Source: Candidatus Nomurabacteria bacterium
GTDB taxonomy: Bacteria; Patescibacteriota; Minisyncoccia; Phycocordibacterales; UBA9973
Length of the DNA: 36,414 nt
Assembly: GCA_025361085.1 (NCBI GenBank)
Contig: JANYAX010000023.1
Location: 1-36,414, forward strand
Reading direction: 5' to 3'
A program made the position numbers and the translations under genes. Shown in pieces: positions 1 to 8,132 of this stretch. Each line of letters begins with the position of its first letter. Position 1 is the stretch's first letter. The notes below the pieces were generated by a model. It had not been told where the DNA came from. It did no database searches and saw nothing but the letters and a program-made list of their open reading frames with translations.

Positions 1-1
1 A

Positions 2-136
2 TGGAAGAGTTTGAATGAATATTTAATGTGGTACAATTACGAAAGAATACATCTGGGAAAGTATCTTAATGGTATGATTCCGATTGAGAAGTGGCAGAAT
101 TATCAATTAAAAGTGTCACCTCTAAAGGTTAACTGA
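2..136 (+). CDS. Transposase, C-terminal fragment (integrase-core type), cut by window edge
   Basis: An open frame enters from the left edge and ends at a TGA at 134-136, giving 44 residues. It contains LNEYLMWYNYERIHLG followed by a proline and a tryptophan-containing tail. This is the usual C-terminal end of the DDE integrase-core domain in IS3/IS481-type transposases, where an [NE]-x-[YW]-x-x-x-[RI]-x-H-x-x-L pattern surrounds the last part of the fold. Only the tail is visible, so the family, completeness and activity cannot be judged. A hairpin follows directly. The fragment suggests an insertion sequence abutting the rnpB locus. Confidence 0.7.
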   Translation, partial: WKSLNEYLMWYNYERIHLGKYLNGMIPIEKWQNYQLKVSPLKVN

Positions 137-140
137 ACAA

Positions 141-173
141 ACACCCCCGACCGAAGTCGAGGGCGTTTTGTTA
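141..173 (+). terminator. Hairpin terminator after the transposase
   Basis: A stem cccccgac / gtcgaggg closes over the loop cgaa and is followed by cgttttgtt. It has one C-A mismatch. It sits 5-10 bases after the transposase stop and upstream of the rnpB promoter. Confidence 0.6.
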
Positions 174-251
174 TGCAATTGCTTTAATAGAATAAATTAT
201 ATTAAAGTTGGAACTTTCTCACTAATAAGAGTATATCAGATAGTAGTGGTA

Positions 252-280
252 TTGTCAAGTTTTATGATACCTGGTATAAT
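252..280 (+). promoter_or_regulatory. rnpB promoter (-35 TTGTCA, 17 bp, -10 TATAAT)
   Basis: TTGTCA at 252-257 and TATAAT at 275-280 are separated by 17 bases. The -10 box ends 7 bases before G288, which is the first base of the RNase P P1 helix. This supports G288 as the RNA 5' end. Confidence 0.75.
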
Positions 281-308
281 CCAAAAAGGTTTGTATCGGA
301 TAGATGCG

Positions 309-424
309 CCAATTTTGTTTACCGCAGGTATTACAAAATTGAGCGCCCCGAGGCATTCGAGGGGCAGCCCTTCGACAAGCTCAGGGCACTCGATTTTTGC
401 GACACCTTCGGTGGGCAAAATCGG
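309..424 (+). repeat. Palindromic repeat family A, copy 1 (RNase P P3 position)
   Basis: The copy begins ccaattttgtttaccgcagg and ends gggcaaaatcgg. Outer arms (ccaattttg and caaaatcgg) pair, enclosing nested hairpins, among them the widespread REP-like core cccttcgacaagctcaggg. It starts 3 bases after the P2 5' strand and ends just before the P4 5' strand, so it occupies the P3 helix. Confidence 0.85.
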
Positions 425-445
425 TGAGGAAAGTCCGGGCACACG

Positions 446-560
446 CCAATTTTGTTCACTGAAAGTGATTACAAAATTGAGCGTCCCGAGGCATCGAGGG
501 GCTATCCTTCGATAAACTCAGGATTCTCAATTTTGCGACACCTCCGGTGGACAAAGTTGG
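446..560 (+). repeat. Palindromic repeat family A, copy 2 (P7-P8 region)
   Basis: This copy has the same order of modules as copies 1 and 3 but is more diverged: the core is ccttcgataaactcagg and the first loop reads ttcactgaaagtgatt. Compensating changes keep its small hairpins paired (ttcact/agtgatt against taccg/ggta elsewhere). It follows the P5 5' strand directly. Confidence 0.82.
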
Positions 561-800
561 CAGAAGTGTAGTGGGTAATACCCATCGCGAGCAATCGTAG
601 AGGTGCGAGCAGAGACGCTAGTAATCTGAAAAGATCTAGCTCCAGCAATGGATGAGTCTTCATATAAATTCGCAAGAATGAAATTGAAGAGTGAAACGGC
701 TAAATCCTTACATGTGTGCAAGATCGTACTCTCTGACTTAGGTCAGAGTCTGAATCGCTTGACCCCGAGAGTAATCGAGGGGCTAGATAAATATCTATCG

Positions 801-914
801 CCAATTTTGTTTACCGCAGGTATTACAAAATTAAGCGTCCCGAGGCATCGAGGGGTTATCCTTCGACAAGCTCAGGACCCTCAATTTTGCGACACCTTCG
901 GTGGGCAAAATTGG
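801..914 (+). repeat. Palindromic repeat family A, copy 3 (P19 position)
   Basis: The copy begins ccaattttgtttaccgcagg, identical to copy 1 over the first 30 or so bases, and ends gggcaaaattgg. It starts right after the P2 3' strand and ends just before the conserved acagaaccc, which is where helix P19 sits in RNase P RNAs that have one. Confidence 0.85.
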
Positions 915-950
915 GACAGAACCCGGCTTATAGATACAAACCAAATAAAT

Positions 951-986
951 GAAAAACACCTTGTCCAAAGCATGGTGTTTTTCATT
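951..986 (+). terminator. rnpB terminator
   Basis: The arms gaaaaacacc (951-960) and ggtgtttttc (974-983) pair perfectly over a 13-base loop, followed by a T-rich tail. It lies 9 bases after the RNase P 3' end. Confidence 0.8.
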
Positions 987-1330
987 TGTATTTTATACTT
1001 AAAAATACGAAATAAAACATCATTTATCCCGAACGAAAATTTAAAATAATTTTTTTGGTATAATATTTTTTAATTTTAATAAATTATTTTTTTACTTAAT
1101 TTAAATTAATCAGAATTTTCTTACGGGATTCTTAATTTTCTAATTTGCGAAGCAAAAAGAAAATTGGAAAGTTATCCACACTTTTTTATAAAAAAGTATT
1201 GCAGTTATTTGTTTTATGTTAGATAATATATGTGTGAGTGTGATTAATTTTTTTTACAAATATTTTTTTAAAAATAATTTGTAAGGTCGTGAAGTCACAC
1301 ATCTTTTAAAAATAATCTTTTAAAAAATTT
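987..1330. other. AT-rich intergenic region with palindromes and one DnaA-box-like site
   Basis: No convincing gene lies here. It holds a hairpin at 1132-1165 (aattttct...agaaaatt), a DnaA-box consensus ttatccaca at 1172-1180, a perfect 18-base palindrome acttttttataaaaaagt at 1180-1197, and a pair tgtgtga (about 1230) / tcacaca (about 1294) that could fold the leader of the next small gene. TTGCAG (1199-1204), 17 bases and GATAAT (1222-1227) make a plausible promoter. One DnaA box is not enough to call an origin. Confidence 0.5.
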
Positions 1331-1405
1331 ATGGCAGCAAAAAAGAAAGTTAAAAAAGCAGTAAAAAAAGTAGCTAAGAAAAAGGCCACAAAGAAGAAGA
1401 AGTAA
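1331..1405 (+). CDS. Tiny lysine/alanine-rich basic peptide (24 aa)
   Basis: The peptide is MAAKKKVKKAVKKVAKKK followed by ATKKKK: almost only Lys, Ala, Val and Thr, resembling a histone H1-like C-terminal tail. Its reality is supported by a plausible promoter about 100 bases upstream, an in-frame stop and a strong terminator 12 bases downstream, so it forms a complete transcription unit. The likely role is nucleic-acid binding, but this is inferred from charge only. There is no clear Shine-Dalgarno before the ATG. A second small basic protein is encoded at 26085. The alternative is a leader or small RNA that is open by chance, since AAA/AAG runs readily stay open. Confidence 0.6.
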   Translation: MAAKKKVKKAVKKVAKKKATKKKK

Positions 1406-1417
1406 TTTCTCTTTTAA

Positions 1418-1450
1418 GAAAATCCCCTCTCTATCGGGGATTTTCTTTTT
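1418..1450 (+). terminator. Terminator of the small basic peptide gene
   Basis: Perfect arms gaaaatcccc (1418-1427) and ggggattttc (1436-1445) with an 8-base loop are followed by a T run. Confidence 0.85.
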
Positions 1451-1451
1451 A

Positions 1452-1460
1452 TGTTACAAT
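1452..1460 (+). promoter_or_regulatory. secA extended -10 box (TGT TACAAT)
   Basis: TGTTACAAT begins 2 bases after the previous terminator and ends 9 bases before the secA ATG. Transcription would start almost at the gene. The intervening gaggg could also act as a ribosome binding site. Confidence 0.6.
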
Positions 1461-1469
1461 GAGGGATAT

Positions 1470-3980
1470 ATGGGAATATTTAAGAATATAATAGGAAACG
1501 AGAGCCATCGAGTTATAAACAAATGGAGTACCCTCGTAAATAAGATTAATGATTTAGAACCACAAATTGAGAAATTTGCGGACGCTGATTTCGTAGTTAG
1601 AACTGAAGAATTTAAAAATAAATTAAAAGAAGGCACAAATATCGATGACTTACTTCCAGAAGCATTTGCATTAGTTCGTGAAGCATCACACCGTACACAC
1701 AATGAACGTCCTTACGATGTTCAGCTTGTTGGAGGTATTGCGCTTCACAAAGGAAATATTTCTGAGATGAGAACAGGTGAAGGGAAAACTTTGTCAGCGA
1801 CACTTCCTGCTTATCTCAACTCTCTTCCTGGTCTTGGAGTTCACATTGTGACGGTCAATGATTATCTCTCACGTCGTGATGCTGTTTGGATGGGTCCATT
1901 ATTTGCATTACTTGGTGTGACAGTAGGAGTTATTAATTCACAAAATACATCTTATATTTTTGATCCTTCTCACCAAGACAGAGAAAGCGTTGAAGGGAAT
2001 GATATGGGATCATTTAAGGTTCAATACGAATTTTTGCGACCATGTACACGAACTGAAGCTTATGCCTGCGATATTACTTATGGGACAAACAATGAATTTG
2101 GGTTCGATTATTTGCGTGATAATCTAGCCAACAATATCAATGATCTAGTTCAAAGGGGACATTATTACGCTATTGTGGACGAAGTGGACTCTATTTTGAT
2201 AGATGAATCGCGTACACCTTTGATCATTTCATCTCAAGCAGAAGACAGTGAAGACCTCTATTATACTTTTGCCGATATTGCCAAGAAATTAAAACTCGAA
2301 GAAGATTACACCGTCGATGAAAAACTTCGTGCCATTTCGCTTTCTGACCACGGGATTACTTTGTCAGAAGAGTTACTTGGTATCTCAAATATTTATACTG
2401 AAAAGGGAATCAAATACGTCCATCACCTCGAGACTGCAGTGAAGGCTCGTGCTCTTTATGAGAACAATAAAGACTATGTTGTAAAAGATGGTGAAGTTAT
2501 AATTGTGGATTCATTTACCGGGCGTTTGCAACCGGGGCGTCGTTGGAGTGAAGGTTTGCACCAAGCCATAGAAGCGAAAGAAGGAGTGAAGATCGAGAAA
2601 GAAACTCGCGCCGTTGCCTCTATTACATTTCAAAACTATTTCAGATTTTATACAAAATTGTCTGGTATGACTGGAACGGCTGAAACTTCGAAGGAAGAGT
2701 TTTTGAAAGTTTATGGTATTGATGTAATAGTTATCCCTACTCATAGACCTATAAATCGAAAAGATTACAATGATACTATCTATCAGACAGAAAAGAGCAA
2801 ATTACTCGCTGTTGCTTCAAAAGTAAAAGAACTTCACACAAAAGGTCAGCCAGTATTGATAGGTACAGTTTCGATTGAGAAAAACGAACTTCTTTCTGCA
2901 TATCTCACACAAGCCGGGATCCCTCACACAGTATTGAACGCCAAGAATCACGAAAGAGAAGGGGAGATTATCGCTAATGCTGGGCGGCTTGGAGCAGTTA
3001 CTGTCGCAACCAACATGGCGGGTCGTGGAGTTGATATCAAGTTGGGAGGTGTTCCTTATGATAAAGACAAATACGAAGAAGTAAAAAATCTCGGAGGTTT
3101 GTTTGTCGTCGGTACAGAACGTCATGAAGCTCGTCGCATAGACAACCAGCTTCGAGGTCGTTCTGGTCGTCAAGGTGACCCGGGGTTCACTCAATTCTAT
3201 GTATCACTTGAAGATGACTTGATGCGTATTTTCGGGTCAGATAAGATTAAATCAATGATGGGGAAGCTTGGGGTTCCAGAAGATCAGCCAATTGAAAATC
3301 GCTTTATTTCCAATACTCTCGAGAATGCTCAGGCAAAAATAGAAGGTTTCCACTTTGATTCTCGTAAACATACTCTTGAGTATGATAATGTTATGAATCA
3401 TCAACGTAAGGTTATATATGAACGTCGTCGTATAATGCTTGCTGGTAATTTTGAAGAGATCGAAGGTTTCCTTAATGGCCTAATCGTGGAATATCCCAAT
3501 CTTGAAGAAGTTATTAAACAAAAAAGAAAGGCTTTGGGTGATGCCATGTTCTTCGAAACAATCCGTCGTATCGCTTTGTATACTACCGATACACTTTGGG
3601 TAGAACACCTAGAGACGATGGAATATACTCGTTCGTCGGTCAACCTTCGTGCCTATGGTCAAAGAGAGCCATTGATTGAATACAAGAAAGAGGGTTTGCG
3701 CTTGTTCCGAGAGTTAGAGATTGCTTTTAAAGAGCAAGTTTTCTCGTTGATAGGTACAATTAATTCAGATATTAAAGATAATAATCAAATAGAGGTGATC
3801 GAAGAGAAGCCGGAGCTCATATTGAGTACTTCCGATGGGCAAGATACTCCTGCTACCAAGAGAAATGAATCTCCAAAGATAGGGCGCAATGACCCATGTC
3901 CTTGTGGATCTGGCAAGAAGTACAAGAATTGTGGTTTATTGGAAACTAAAGAACATAAAGCAAATATGCTTAAGAAATAA
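1470..3980 (+). CDS. secA: Protein translocase ATPase SecA
   Basis: SecA is the motor that drives unfolded preproteins through the SecYEG channel. The 836-residue length is normal. The Walker A motif TGEGKT is at about 102-107, the DEAD-like Walker B region reads VDEVDSILIDESRTPLIIS, and the preprotein cross-linking and helical wing domains follow. Motifs TNMAGRGVDI and QLRGRSGRQGDPG mark the second nucleotide-binding fold. The C-terminal SEC-C zinc motif is present as C810-x-C812-x8-C821, but the fourth ligand, normally His or Cys at 822, is Gly. The start is fixed by GAGGG 5 bases upstream and an extended -10 just before it. The nearest signal-peptide partner genes are 4313 (secreted) and lepB (35611). 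Confidence 0.97.
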   Translation: MGIFKNIIGNESHRVINKWSTLVNKINDLEPQIEKFADADFVVRTEEFKNKLKEGTNIDDLLPEAFALVREASHRTHNERPYDVQLVGGIALHKGNISEMRTGEGKTLSATLPAYLNSLPGLGVHIVTVNDYLSRRDAVWMGPLFALLGVTVGVINSQNTSYIFDPSHQDRESVEGNDMGSFKVQYEFLRPCTRTEAYACDITYGTNNEFGFDYLRDNLANNINDLVQRGHYYAIVDEVDSILIDESRTPLIISSQAEDSEDLYYTFADIAKKLKLEEDYTVDEKLRAISLSDHGITLSEELLGISNIYTEKGIKYVHHLETAVKARALYENNKDYVVKDGEVIIVDSFTGRLQPGRRWSEGLHQAIEAKEGVKIEKETRAVASITFQNYFRFYTKLSGMTGTAETSKEEFLKVYGIDVIVIPTHRPINRKDYNDTIYQTEKSKLLAVASKVKELHTKGQPVLIGTVSIEKNELLSAYLTQAGIPHTVLNAKNHEREGEIIANAGRLGAVTVATNMAGRGVDIKLGGVPYDKDKYEEVKNLGGLFVVGTERHEARRIDNQLRGRSGRQGDPGFTQFYVSLEDDLMRIFGSDKIKSMMGKLGVPEDQPIENRFISNTLENAQAKIEGFHFDSRKHTLEYDNVMNHQRKVIYERRRIMLAGNFEEIEGFLNGLIVEYPNLEEVIKQKRKALGDAMFFETIRRIALYTTDTLWVEHLETMEYTRSSVNLRAYGQREPLIEYKKEGLRLFRELEIAFKEQVFSLIGTINSDIKDNNQIEVIEEKPELILSTSDGQDTPATKRNESPKIGRNDPCPCGSGKKYKNCGLLETKEHKANMLKK

Positions 3981-4081
3981 CGATATTTATAGAACAAAAG
4001 GGGATTTATGTCAAAAATTCCTGAATATCCTTGTATTTTGGGCTTATTTTGACACAGTATTCATATGGCTGTCAAGGAATA

Positions 4082-4124
4082 AAACGTAAAAAATCCTTAT
4101 TATATAAGGGTTTTTTACGTTTGA
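4082..4124 (+). terminator. secA terminator
   Basis: A long, nearly perfect stem cgtaaaaaatcctta / taagggttttttacg with the loop ttata lies about 100 bases after secA. The 3981-4081 stretch before it has a weaker hairpin (ttgacacag...ctgtcaa, 4048-4076) and no gene. Confidence 0.8.
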
Positions 4125-4150
4125 CGATGGCAAAAATTATGTTATAACTA

Positions 4151-4179
4151 TTGACTTTTAATACCCGTTGTGCTACTAT
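4151..4179 (+). promoter_or_regulatory. Promoter for the secreted hydrolase gene
   Basis: TTGACT (4151-4156), a 17-base spacer and TACTAT (4174-4179). The predicted start near 4186 leaves a leader of about 125 bases, unusually long for this window. The leader contains ttccaagtata...tatataaggaa, which can pair, and no recognised riboswitch. Confidence 0.65.
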
Positions 4180-4312
4180 ATAAGAAGTTCCAAGTATATC
4201 GTTATAGTAATGGTATATAAGGAATTTTTTCGTTTAGCGCTAAAATGATGTTTGTCATAGAAGCACAAAGGCGAACCTTGACACGGCGTTTCGTGGAGCG
4301 TAACCACCAAAT

Positions 4313-4888
4313 ATGAACAAAAAAGATATTATAAGTTACTTGCAGTCAATTATAGCGATTCCAATGCTTGCGATAGCAATGCCATTATCAGGAGTTGTCT
4401 CATCAATACCAAATTTGACGGCATTAACTAATAACCCAACGGTTGAAAATTCTGTGATAACAACACCAGAAGAAGTAGCCCGGAAGGAGAAAGCAGAGTT
4501 TATTGATAACTATTTCGCAAAGTATGATGCTCCGCTTGAAGGATATGGAATGAAATTCGTAGAAGAAGCGGAAGAGCATGGTCTCGACTACCGTCTATTA
4601 CCAGCTATCGGAATGATAGAAAGTACTGGAGGTATACAGAAATGTCATAGTGTTTCGAACAGTGTCTTTGGTTATGGTTCATGTAAGATGGGTTTTGAAT
4701 CTATTGATAAGTCTATTGAGATTGTTGCTGAAAGTTTAGGAGGTGATAATCCCAAAACGTCTCGTCATTATGAAGGTAAAACTACTTTACAAATTTTAAG
4801 AAAATATAACTCGGTCATCCCAACCTACCCTCAAAAGGTAGAGAGAGTCATGAAAAAAATTCACGATGACGGAGAAGAAATAATTTAA
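4313..4888 (+). CDS. Secreted glucosaminidase/lysozyme-like protein
   Basis: The 191-residue protein starts with a hydrophobic signal segment (about 10-32). Its core, about residues 70-170, reads EHGLDYRLLPAIGMIES, then NSVFGYGS, SIDKSIEIVAESL and a final YPQKVERVM. This is the layout of the small glucosaminidase/transglycosylase-like domains common in Patescibacteria, with Glu in MIES as the probable catalytic acid. The expected role is cleavage of peptidoglycan outside the membrane, for growth or during contact with a host cell. Two cysteines flank the active region and could form a disulphide. It has its own promoter and a bidirectional terminator shared with dnaE. The exact bond cut cannot be told from sequence. 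Confidence 0.7.
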   Translation: MNKKDIISYLQSIIAIPMLAIAMPLSGVVSSIPNLTALTNNPTVENSVITTPEEVARKEKAEFIDNYFAKYDAPLEGYGMKFVEEAEEHGLDYRLLPAIGMIESTGGIQKCHSVSNSVFGYGSCKMGFESIDKSIEIVAESLGGDNPKTSRHYEGKTTLQILRKYNSVIPTYPQKVERVMKKIHDDGEEII

Positions 4889-4893
4889 TACTA

Positions 4894-4936
4894 AATACAA
4901 AACTGAGCTAGGCAAGACCTAGCTCAGTTTTGTATT
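4894..4936. terminator. Bidirectional terminator between the hydrolase gene and dnaE
   Basis: Perfect 19-base arms (4894-4912 and 4918-4936) with the loop caaga are flanked by T-rich tracts on both strands, so it can end both convergent transcripts. It overlaps the last two bases of dnaE. Confidence 0.9.
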
Positions 4937-7900
4937 ATATTTTCTTAAATTTTTCTATCATTAGGCTTTTTTCGCCGTTGCGTTCGGTTACTTTTCCTTG
5001 GAGGGCGATGATTGTATCGGGAACCAATATGTCTTTATTCTTCTCATATAGTTCACTAAAGATAACTGCTTCAATACTGTCTGAAAAGTCGGATAATCGA
5101 ATAAATGCCATTCTTTTGTTGGTCTTAGTTGTAACCACTTTAACCGTATCTATTATCGCTGCTATCGTCACTGGCACACCGACCTTAATTTCAGTTTTTG
5201 CTTTCTTTATCAAAGTGCTAGACTTTTCGATCTTTTCTCTGAACTCGTCAAGAGGGTGTCCTGAAACGTAAAGACCCAACAACTCTTTTTCCCAAATCAA
5301 TTTTTCTTTTATTGTGACTTCCGGTTGCTTAACTAATGAGAGGTTCACTTTGATGCCACCAATAGAACCAAAAAGAGAATCTTGACTCCCACCACCGCGT
5401 GATTCTTTGTTGAAAGAGAGTAATGTTTCTAAATTGCCGACAACCATGTTGCGATCAGCCAATTCATCCATTGCTCCGCATTTAGCGAGCGCTTCCACGG
5501 ATTTCTTATTGAGGTTTTTGTGATTAATACGTTCAAAAAAGTCTTCAAGAGATTTGAATTTGCCATTCTTTTTGCGCTCTTCAATTATTGAATCAGAGAT
5601 ATCTGTTCCTAAATTTTTTATATTATAAAATCCGAATCTAATCTGTCGGCCTGTGGCGTGGTCAGAACCATGCACAACTGTAAATCCTCCGAAACTTTCA
5701 TTTATATTTGGTGGAAGAACATCTATATTCATTTTTTGACATTCCCCGATAATTTCTGCGACTTTCTCGATATCTCCCGACTCTGAAGTCATGATGGCAG
5801 TCATATATTCAACTGGGAAATTCGCCTTCATATATGCTGTCTGGTAGGCCACGAGTCCGTAACTGGCGGCATGAGCTTTGTTGAATCCATAGGCCGCAAA
5901 TGGTTCGATTAGCTGCCAGAATTCGTTGGCTTTTTTCTCGGTCATACCATTTTTAACGAAACCTTCAAGGAGTTTGCTTTTTTCGGCCTCCATAACCTTA
6001 GGGATTTTCTTTCCCATCGCTTTTCGAAGTTTATCGGCTTCAAGCCAAGAATACCCAGCCAGTTTGATAGCTGTCATCATGACGTCGTCTTGGTAGGTGA
6101 TAACTCCAAATGATTGATCTAGAATATCTTTGAGTCGATTATCCAAATATGTTATCAATCTTGGATTGTGTTTGCGTTTGATGTACTCAGGGATAGATTC
6201 CATCGGTCCCGGTCTGTAAAGAGCCACCATGGCATTGATGTCGTGAATGGTTGTGGGTTTTAATTCCTTGAGATACCTCGTCATACCTGAACCGTTCAAC
6301 TGAAAGAGCCCCATTGTTTCGCCCTTAGTCAAAAGTTCAAATGTTTTGGAATCATTGAGAGGGATAGAGTCTATATCGATATCTACTTTGTGTATTCTTT
6401 TTACTAATTTTACAGCTTCGGCAAGGATTGCCAGGTTTCTGATCCCCAGAAAGTCAAATTTGGGTAGGCCGGCGTCTTCTATACTGTACATGTCGTATTG
6501 AGTTATTATATTTCCACCCTTAGGATCTAGTTGAACCGGGGTAAATTCATAAAGTGGTCTAGGTGCCATAACGACTCCAGCCGCGTGGACCGAAATATGT
6601 CTAACACAACCTTCCATTTTTTTAGCCAAGTCGATAATCTTTTTTGTATCAGCTTCTTCTTTGTACGCTTTTTTTAATTCTGGAATTATTTTCATAGCAT
6701 GGTCGATCGTCATAGGCATTCCTTGAGAGCCGAGAGGTATCATCGACGAAATTCTGTCCCCAATATTATATGGGTACCCAAGTGCTCGGGCTACGTCGCG
6801 GACTGAACCTTTGGCCATCATTGTTCCAAATGTTCCTATTTGAGCGACTTTATCTTCTCCATATTTTTGTTTAGCGTAAGCAATTATTTCATCTCTTCGG
6901 TTATCGGCGTAGTCCATGTCTATATCTGGGAGAGACGGACGTTCAGGATTAAGAAATCTTTCGAATGGAAGTTTATAAGCGATAGGGTCAACTTTGGTGA
7001 TACCAATAAGATAAGTCGTCAATGAGCCAGCGACAGATCCTCGGATATTTGTGTAGATACCATTTTCTTTGGCGTACTTTAGAAGGTCTCCCACAACGAG
7101 GAAATATGTCGGATAACCTTTTTGTTTAATTATTTTGAGTTCGTATTCAAGTCTGTCCACGTAAATTTTTGTTTGTTCCAATTTTCTTTCAGTGAAGCCC
7201 TTATAGGCCAATTCGCGAAGCATTTCATCGGCCGTTTTTCCTTCGGTAATTGGGAAGTCAGGGAAGTATGCCGTTCCAAGCTCTAAATCATAATCCTCAC
7301 ACAGATCGGCAACAATTTTTGTGTTTGAGATAGCTTCGGGCACGTCTTTGAAATATTTTCTAGCTGTTTTTTCATCAATGAGAGAAAAGTCATCAATCGA
7401 GAATTCTAGTCCGGTACCTTCTTTACCGTCTATGACCCCAGTGTTTACTTTTAGTAGTGTCTCGTGAGCGTCATGATCTTCTTGACAAAGATAATGAGAG
7501 TCTTGGCCGGCCACAACAGGGATATTCCATTCCTTTCCAAGGGCGACGATACCATCTCGAAGTTTTTTATCGTTTTCTATATGTTCGTGGCTGTGAACCT
7601 CCAGAAAATAATTTTCTTTACCGAAAATATCTTGATGTTCTTTTATGAGTTTGTCGGACTTCTCTTTATTGTTAGCCAAGACAGCTCTCGAAAGTTCGCT
7701 TCCCATACAACCAGACAAACAAATAATTCCTTCTCCGAACTGGCGAAGAATTTCTTTGTCTATGCGTGGCTTGTAATAGTATCCTTCGAGATTGGCCAAA
7801 GTTACAAGATGCATTAGATTCTTGTATCCTTGCTTGTTTTTTGCTAGCAGAGTCAGGTGATATCTTTTATTATCTACTCCGGGCTCTTTATCTTTTCTAC

Positions 7901-8132
7901 CTCTTTCAGCTATGTAGGCCTCAACTCCGATGATTGGTTTAATACCCACCTTGTGAGCTTCTTTATAGAGTTCGATAGCCCCGTACATATTACCATGGTC
8001 TGTGATCGCCAGGGCATCCATGCCGTTTTCCTTACATTGCTTGACCATATCTGGGATTTTTGACAGCCCGTCGAGTAGAGAGTAGTGAGAATGAGTGTGC
8101 AGATGTATAAAATTAGAATCCAGTTTTTCCAT
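4935..8132 (-). CDS. dnaE: DNA polymerase III alpha subunit
   Basis: This is the replicative DNA polymerase catalytic subunit. The 1065 residues begin with a PHP domain whose metal-binding motif is intact (FIHLHTHSHYSLLDG, residues 8-22, and ITDHGN at about 43). The palm-domain catalytic aspartates lie in PDIDMDYAD (402-410), and the third is in KFDFLG further on. The tandem helix-hairpin-helix region and an OB-fold domain end the protein. It is slightly shorter than the E. coli enzyme (1160 aa), lacking most of the C-terminal tau-binding tail. The start MEKLDSNFIHLH is supported by an extended -10 (TGC TATACT on the minus strand) ending 6 bases before the ATG, so the mRNA is probably leaderless. 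It is divergent from rnhB. Confidence 0.97.
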   Translation of the reverse strand: MEKLDSNFIHLHTHSHYSLLDGLSKIPDMVKQCKENGMDALAITDHGNMYGAIELYKEAHKVGIKPIIGVEAYIAERGRKDKEPGVDNKRYHLTLLAKNKQGYKNLMHLVTLANLEGYYYKPRIDKEILRQFGEGIICLSGCMGSELSRAVLANNKEKSDKLIKEHQDIFGKENYFLEVHSHEHIENDKKLRDGIVALGKEWNIPVVAGQDSHYLCQEDHDAHETLLKVNTGVIDGKEGTGLEFSIDDFSLIDEKTARKYFKDVPEAISNTKIVADLCEDYDLELGTAYFPDFPITEGKTADEMLRELAYKGFTERKLEQTKIYVDRLEYELKIIKQKGYPTYFLVVGDLLKYAKENGIYTNIRGSVAGSLTTYLIGITKVDPIAYKLPFERFLNPERPSLPDIDMDYADNRRDEIIAYAKQKYGEDKVAQIGTFGTMMAKGSVRDVARALGYPYNIGDRISSMIPLGSQGMPMTIDHAMKIIPELKKAYKEEADTKKIIDLAKKMEGCVRHISVHAAGVVMAPRPLYEFTPVQLDPKGGNIITQYDMYSIEDAGLPKFDFLGIRNLAILAEAVKLVKRIHKVDIDIDSIPLNDSKTFELLTKGETMGLFQLNGSGMTRYLKELKPTTIHDINAMVALYRPGPMESIPEYIKRKHNPRLITYLDNRLKDILDQSFGVITYQDDVMMTAIKLAGYSWLEADKLRKAMGKKIPKVMEAEKSKLLEGFVKNGMTEKKANEFWQLIEPFAAYGFNKAHAASYGLVAYQTAYMKANFPVEYMTAIMTSESGDIEKVAEIIGECQKMNIDVLPPNINESFGGFTVVHGSDHATGRQIRFGFYNIKNLGTDISDSIIEERKKNGKFKSLEDFFERINHKNLNKKSVEALAKCGAMDELADRNMVVGNLETLLSFNKESRGGGSQDSLFGSIGGIKVNLSLVKQPEVTIKEKLIWEKELLGLYVSGHPLDEFREKIEKSSTLIKKAKTEIKVGVPVTIAAIIDTVKVVTTKTNKRMAFIRLSDFSDSIEAVIFSELYEKNKDILVPDTIIALQGKVTERNGEKSLMIEKFKKI

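Larger units (their letters stand above)
288..942 (+). ncRNA. rnpB: RNase P RNA, enlarged by three internal repeat copies
   Basis: This is the catalytic RNA that trims tRNA 5' ends. Conserved region I (gaggaaagtccgggc, 426-440) and region V (acagaacccggctta, 916-930) are both present and form the universal P4 helix. P1 is a perfect 10-bp pairing of 288-297 (ggtttgtatc) with 933-942 (gatacaaacc). P2 pairs 299-305 with 793-799 and P5 pairs gcacac 439-444 with gtgtgc 714-719. A P9-like hairpin (gtgggtaataccca, 571-584) and a P18-like hairpin (ccccgagagtaatcgagggg, about 764-783) are visible. The RNA is about 655 bases, against 350-420 for most bacteria. The excess comes largely from three ~115-base copies of one repeat at the P3, P7-P8 and P19 positions. 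A promoter and a terminator bracket the gene. Helix assignment was done by eye against the E. coli type A fold. Two predicted open frames across it are chance. Confidence 0.93.

Noticed and set aside
168-515. 115-codon open frame near the left edge
   Set aside because: It overlaps the rnpB promoter, P1, P3 repeat and P4 region. The peptide is arginine/serine-rich read-through of repeats with no domain.
309-914. CRISPR array
   Set aside because: The three repeats are ~115 bases, irregularly spaced (about 21 and 240 bases apart), structured, and inside rnpB. There are no cas genes.
648-1049. 133-codon open frame
   Set aside because: It runs through the 3' half of RNase P RNA and its terminator, so it is a chance frame in a structured RNA.
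1132-1200. Possible replication origin
   Set aside because: Only one DnaA box, no dnaA or dnaN nearby, and no cluster of boxes.
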